From: Papilionanthe hookeriana x Papilionanthe teres
Taxonomy: Eukaryota > Streptophyta > Magnoliopsida > Asparagales > Orchidaceae
DNA: 64,000 nt
Assembly (NCBI GenBank): GCA_022702705.1
Contig: CM040428.1
Location: forward strand, 55,545,198 to 55,609,197
Direction of reading: 5' to 3'
The notes below the pieces were generated by a model, which saw nothing but the letters and a program-made list of their open reading frames with translations, did no database searches and was not told the DNA's origin. Positions 59,220-64,000 of this stretch are shown here, piece after piece. A program made the position numbers and the translations under genes. Each line of letters starts with the position of its first letter. Positions within the stretch are counted from its first letter, which is position 1.

Positions 59220-62200
59220 ATTTATCCGATGTTTCATCATGCCAATTTTATTATTTAGTGCTTACGTTCACTTGATATCGATCATGCGAATAACTTCGAA
59301 AGATAAGATTTATGTCATATTCGATGACAATATCGAACGAAAGGCGAGATATGGCTTATGTCGCACGGAGTGCAAATGCCTAAAGCGGATAAAGTGAGGG
59401 TTTATGCCGCACTAGTGCAAGATACCTCGAAGTTCTATGGCATCATTGCTTATTCTAAAGAGCTTTGTTATCGAAGATAACCGCGTCGCTCCACAATACA
59501 TGCTCCAAGCCTCCTTGTTGTAGTAGCATTTAGTTATAGAAGTGTCAAATCGATGAGGTGAGAAAAGTTTCGTGTTTTAGAAATATTTAAATCGAGATAT
59601 CTTAATATCTTATTAGGAGAATATTTAAGTCGATTATGACGATACCAGCTAGGATCTCACTGGTTCCCTAATTTCGACCCCATCATTTTCTTCGTATTCA
59701 CTTAATCCGTAATTCAATTAAATGAATTCGAGAATTTCATTCGTACCGTGGGAAACTCATTAACAACCGTAGCTTGCCTCATCCGAGGGATTTCCGATCA
59801 TCCAAAGAGACGTTTTAATTTAATTTCACTTGTGATTTTGTTTTGTTTGTGATTAAAATTTTAGTTGTTTTATATTTTGATTGTTGTGGCGGTGAATTTT
59901 ATCTTATTTTATTTTAATTTTGATTTTTGGTTTTAGTTTTGCGACTATCCTAAAAGGTTTGGTTTTCATGTTGGGTGATATTGTTATTTAACATGCAAGC
60001 TTGTAAGCAAGAAGTACAATGAAGAAAGTACAAGAAAAGAATGTACTACAAACTATAAAAGCGTACATCGTCGAGTCTTCTTTTCCTCCACTGTAAACAT
60101 TAGCTTGCAATATTCATTTATAAATCTGCGTAACGAAGAAAGACTATAGATAGGTTTTTCATGGGTCTACTAAGTCTTATGTCATAACTTGGTGGGTCTT
60201 ATTTCTTCATTTGATGATGCTTTCCTTTAATAAGTATAATAGGTTCAGTTGTCCTACAAGATGTCCAGAAGAGTTGTGAAATGATCCAAAGAATACCTAG
60301 ATATTTCACAACCCTTTTGAACTTTCTTGAGTTCATTTAAACTTATCATTACTCATTAAATGATTCATTCATTTCATACCCTTATGCTCAATGAATATTG
60401 ATGTTTTGATCATCCCAAAAAGTGGGGTAATTACCACTCGATATTTTCTTTATGAATTATGCGAGTAAAGGCCTCTTAGGGGTAAGTTAATTTATTAAGA
60501 ATTTTTTCCAATATAATTTTAAAATTGGACTTGTAGTGTTTCAAAAAGTGTTTGATATTAGTAAAGACCCTTAAGACTTTAATGAGTATATTTATATTTT
60601 AGAAAAAAAGTTAAGTCGACTTTTATGATTATGATTCTTATCAAAAGATTGAATTATCATCGAACCACTGATTAGGGGTTTTCAATCATTAGTTATCATT
60701 TTTATGGGATGAAACTCCTAATTTAGGATCATTTAGTTTTGATCATCTTCTAAATTAATATAATTAAAGAAATTACAAGCTTATCCTTTAATATGACAAA
60801 ACAGAGATGAGTTTCTACCACTTATCCCTTCATGTGTCAAACATTTTAACATGTTTATTAAGACCATTCATTACCCATTTACCCTTTAATTAAACCTAAA
60901 TATTAATTAAGGCTAAATTCTTCAAATTTACAACTTTGCCCCTTAAGGACTTAATACTTCATAATTAATCAAATTTAACTCAAATGACTTTGAAATTTTT
61001 ATGTTATCCCACTTATGGGTCAATTAAAACATCACATGAGAAAATGTGATTTTTTTTAAATTTAATTTAATTTTTATAATTATTTTCATGCAAAATGGCG
61101 ATTTTCAAAGATAATTCAACAACTTGATCAAAACAAATTTTTTTCTTAGAAAAATTATTGGAGGGTCACTTGACAAGATGACCATCGTGACTAAATTTCA
61201 TGATTTTTTGAATTTTAATTTAATTAATATAATTAATTTAATTTTTAGAGTATTAATTAAATATAAAATATTTTTTAATTGGAAAATTAGGTTTTATATT
61301 TTTCATTAATCTCTCTCGAGATCAAGAAATCCAAAGTTAAACAAATTTCATATTTTTGTGATTTATATTTCAATTATTATAATTATTTTAATGGGAACAT
61401 AAGAAAAATCCATTTTTAAGCTTAAAGAATTATTTTTAACCCTTTAAAATTTAATAACTTTACTTAAAAAATTAAGAAAATTATTTCAATTACTCCTAAG
61501 TGAATATGAGACAATTTAGAACATTTTCATAAATTTTATCACTTTCATGATTTTTATGAATTTTTAATTATTAAAATATTTAAAGTAGCCTTAAAAATAA
61601 AAATTTTATTTTAATTACAATTTTACTTTTCTTATATCGCTTTCGATCATAAAGAACTCCCAAAACTAATTTCATAATTTTCTAGCTTGTATTTTATTTA
61701 TTATAATTATTTAAATATCAAAAATATCATTTAACTTTAAAAATCCATTTGAGTGGTCAAATTAACTCCAAACGACTTCAAATTTTTTATGGGAGTTCCT
61801 CCGACCTTTAAGCACAACTGGAGAATTATTTTTAAACCATTTACATTTATATTTAATCTAATTTAATTTCCTTTTAGTTTTAGGGTTTGATGGCAATTAG
61901 AGTTATACTTAATGAGTTAAGCAAAGTTGTATTTTTTCTATGGTTCTCTGGTCATAATGAATCTACAAAAATTTACTTTGCATTTTTCTCGATCAGCATT
62001 TAATTATTACAATTTTAATTCCAAAACAGATGGTGATTACCTTAAAAATTAGGGATCTTCATATAGAGAACCTCCCGACTCTGGAAAATCAACAAGATCC
62101 TCATGACGTAGGGAGCAAAAGCCCTAAATTTTAAGCCATAGTGAAATGTACATGCAAATGGAGAATTGAAATACTAAATATTGTATTTAATTAATTAATA

Positions 62201-62550
62201 ATCAAACATATATCAAATAACTCGAAATTATTTCCACATTGTTCTCCTTTGTTCACCGAGCAAGCATGATATTTTTCATTTATTTTTACGATTTTTCTAT
62301 ACCAAGTTATGGATTTTTAAAGGTCCATCGATTTAATTAATTCATTTTAATCCTATTTTTCTACTTATCCGACGCGACGCCGCCTCATCCTTAGTAGCTC
62401 CGAAGCACTACACGTCGTCTCCCCATTCGACACCACCATCCGACTTAGCTCGCGCTATATGCATAACAAGTCCGTCCCACGCGATCCCGACCTCTAGTTC
62501 GGTTAACCATTCTCGTCGCCGCAGCGCTCCTTCACATCGATCAGTCGCCA
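59220..62550 (-). mobile_element. Family A long arm (right, inverted orientation)
   Basis: Read on the minus strand, this matches the left arm in order. Examples: 59800-59900 (ccgatcatccaaagagacgt then tttaatttaa, and gttgttttatattttgattg then ttgtggcgg) against 53040-53160; 60990-61320 (gaaatttttatgtt, gagaaaatgtgatttttttt, gtattaattaaatat) against 51120-51470; 62250-62400 (gttatggatttttaaagg, ttatccgacgcgacgccgcc) against 50050-50170. The ~600 bp next to the LTR end in the left arm (53775-54366) is missing here. Divergence is substantial, so it is an old relationship. Confidence 0.7.
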
Positions 62551-62555
62551 TTAGA

Positions 62556-62558
62556 TAA

Positions 62559-62633
<75 letters not shown>

Positions 62634-62645
62634 CATACATATATT
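62556..62645. repeat. (TA)n-(CA)n-(TA)n microsatellite
   Basis: A tata run, then about 21 uninterrupted CA units (62571-62613), then a second ta run and catacata. It sits just beyond the outer end of the right family A arm. A minus-strand frame through it encodes a poly Cys-Val run and is not a gene. Confidence 0.9.
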
Positions 62646-62869
62646 TGATTTTTAAAATAATTTTAAAATACTTTAAACACACTAGAAGCACCTAACACAC
62701 AAGACGAACAACACGAGTTTTCCAAACTAAGTCAAATTTGTTAAACAAAGATTTCCCTGAATGAAATTAACCGCCGTATTTCCCCGACGACGTAAAAAAT
62801 TTGACGATTGACAACTCTACGCGTTGCGGGATAAACACTTTCTTTCCTCAATCTCAGAAGAGGACAAAC

Positions 62870-63453
62870 CGCAAATCACAACAAAGTTAAGACGCAAAAC
62901 ACAAGAAGACAAGAAACAAGTATGATTTACGTGGCTCGCCTCTTTTCGACCTACGTCCACGGGAGAATCGAAATAATTCACTAAGACAAGAAACAGAGAG
63001 ATACTTAGCTTTTACATGATGAGCCCTCATCTTCCATCGACCTCCCTTCACATCCAAGCGCTCCAAGATGCTCTCCTCACCCTTAACAAGCCTACCCCAC
63101 ACTCCTCGAGTTCTTTTTCACTCTTACAAAACCCACACTAAAGCCTCCTTCATCTCATCTATTTATAGACAGATTACATTATAATATTCTATAAATACGA
63201 TGACGTGTAACCTTCAAGCGATCGCATTGGCCTCACACGTCCACCCTTGTAGTCCTCCATCGTACTGCCTCCACATGTCCTTTCACATGTCCCGCTTCCA
63301 ACGCATCGCCTCCACACGTCCTTCCACACGTCCTCTTCTGCGGTCTTCCATAATGGTGCTAAGACATTTCTAAAGTCAACAACTGATGCTTAAACTAAGT
63401 TATAAATTTACAAGAGCGGCCACTTACCTTAAGAACTAATCGAAATCAAAACA
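62870..63453 (-). mobile_element. 3' LTR of a decayed Copia element
   Basis: On the minus strand the polypurine tract AGGTGGAGAT (about 63459-63468) is followed by TGTTTTGATTTCG starting at 63453, the usual Copia layout. TATAAATA on the minus strand at 63160-63167 is a candidate LTR promoter. The segment around 62930-62965 (tttacgtggctcg, gacctacgtccacggga) is shared with 18729-18762. The left end of the LTR is not defined. Confidence 0.6.
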
Positions 63454-63469
63454 ATAAATCTCCACCTCG

Positions 63470-64000
63470 ACCCTCAATTATGCCGGAGCAGTGATTCCTC
63501 CACGTGCCTCTCACAGGCCCTCGCCCAGTGGAAGGATCACTAAGTCCGCACAAGTATTCAACTTAACATGCGCAGCTTGCAGAGATATCACAGTGGTTCT
63601 CTCACGAGATCTTCTACCACTATCGAGCCTTTAACGACGACGTCCCTTACGAAACGACGCTTCACATCTATGTGCTCGGATCTTTCATGAAATACCCGAT
63701 TCCCTGCTGTGCTGATGTGCTATTGTCGCAAAACACGCTTATCACCTTGACGTATCCCAAGCTCTTCACGCATGCCTTTAATACATACTTTCCTTGATTG
63801 CTTCGACACAAATACGTATTCACTCGTTGTCGAGAGTGTCACAACCGATCGGAGGTTGGGACTTCCAACTGATCGCAGATCGAAGACAAATGAAGATAAA
63901 TCCACAACGACTTCCTGTCAACGCTTCCCGCGTAATCGTAATCTACGTAACCGACTACTTTTTCTTCTTTCGCCTTCCCCGCTTCAAGAGAAGCCCCAAA
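63470..64000 (-). mobile_element. Copia RNase H fragment, decayed
   Basis: The minus strand from 64000 gives a GYVDYDYAG-like start (63935-63965), SVVTLSTTSEYVFVSKQSRK then CIKGMREELGI (63765-63860), then FHERSEHIDVKRRFVRDVV (about 63640-63700). These are the conserved Copia RNase H end motifs (VALSTTEAEY and HERTKHID types). A frame change and a missing Glu-Ala in the LSTT.EY motif show decay. The rest of pol lies beyond the window. Confidence 0.8.

Noticed and set aside
62408..62614. 68-codon minus frame with poly Cys-Val
   Set aside because: Translation of the CA microsatellite.

Overview
This window looks like repeat-rich nuclear DNA of a flowering plant. The evidence is an intron-containing CER1-type wax gene together with plant Gypsy, Copia and RTE-type LINE remnants, MITE-like foldback repeats, plant-style microsatellites and an AT-rich background. 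I cannot name the species. There is no bacterial, viral or organellar gene order.

The only intact conventional gene I can support is a CER1/CER1-like very-long-chain alkane-forming enzyme on the minus strand. It has ten coding exons between 38408 and 30255 and encodes 626 aa. All phases join, the His clusters are intact, and one intron (intron 6) must use a GC donor to stay in frame. Introns 1-3 and the promoter are crowded with copies of one ~200-240 bp foldback repeat. Intron 2 also carries a long alternating purine/pyrimidine microsatellite.

Layout. 1-1.3 kb: decayed RTE-type LINE endonuclease, minus strand, running off the left edge. 1.5-5.7 kb: low-complexity sequence and a 1.2 kb non-autonomous DNA transposon with a 3-bp target duplication. 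6.2-7.5 kb: a decayed RZ-1-like RRM pseudogene directly followed by decayed Copia sequence. 10.6-11.8 kb: two tandem arrays. 12.1-13.4 kb: Gypsy gag remnant, followed by a long-terminal-repeat-like segment (family A) in inverted orientation. 15-19.4 kb: LTR-like leaders, a ~220 bp tandem repeat, a direct repeat pair and Copia LTR-like sequence. 21.7-22.5 kb: a 43-bp minisatellite. 22.8-23.9, 27.6-28.5, 40.9-42 and 46.9-49.8 kb: four copies of a second LTR-like repeat (family B). 30.25-38.48 kb: CER1. 42.6-43.5 kb: two more tandem arrays. 44.9-45.9 kb: family A LTR with a primer-binding site matching tRNA-Arg. 49.85-62.55 kb: a large gag-protease element without reverse transcriptase, with family A sequence on its left in direct orientation and on its right in inverted orientation. 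62.9-64 kb: 3' end of a decayed Copia element on the minus strand.

The strongest candidate for something undescribed is the inverted-arm architecture around the gag-protease element, whose polarity is echoed at 13.45 kb. It may equally be nested insertion plus rearrangement. Apart from CER1, essentially everything is transposon debris and tandem repeats. Most short open frames in the window are chance frames and are not listed. All homology statements come from reading the translations and from knowledge of the families; no database search was run.
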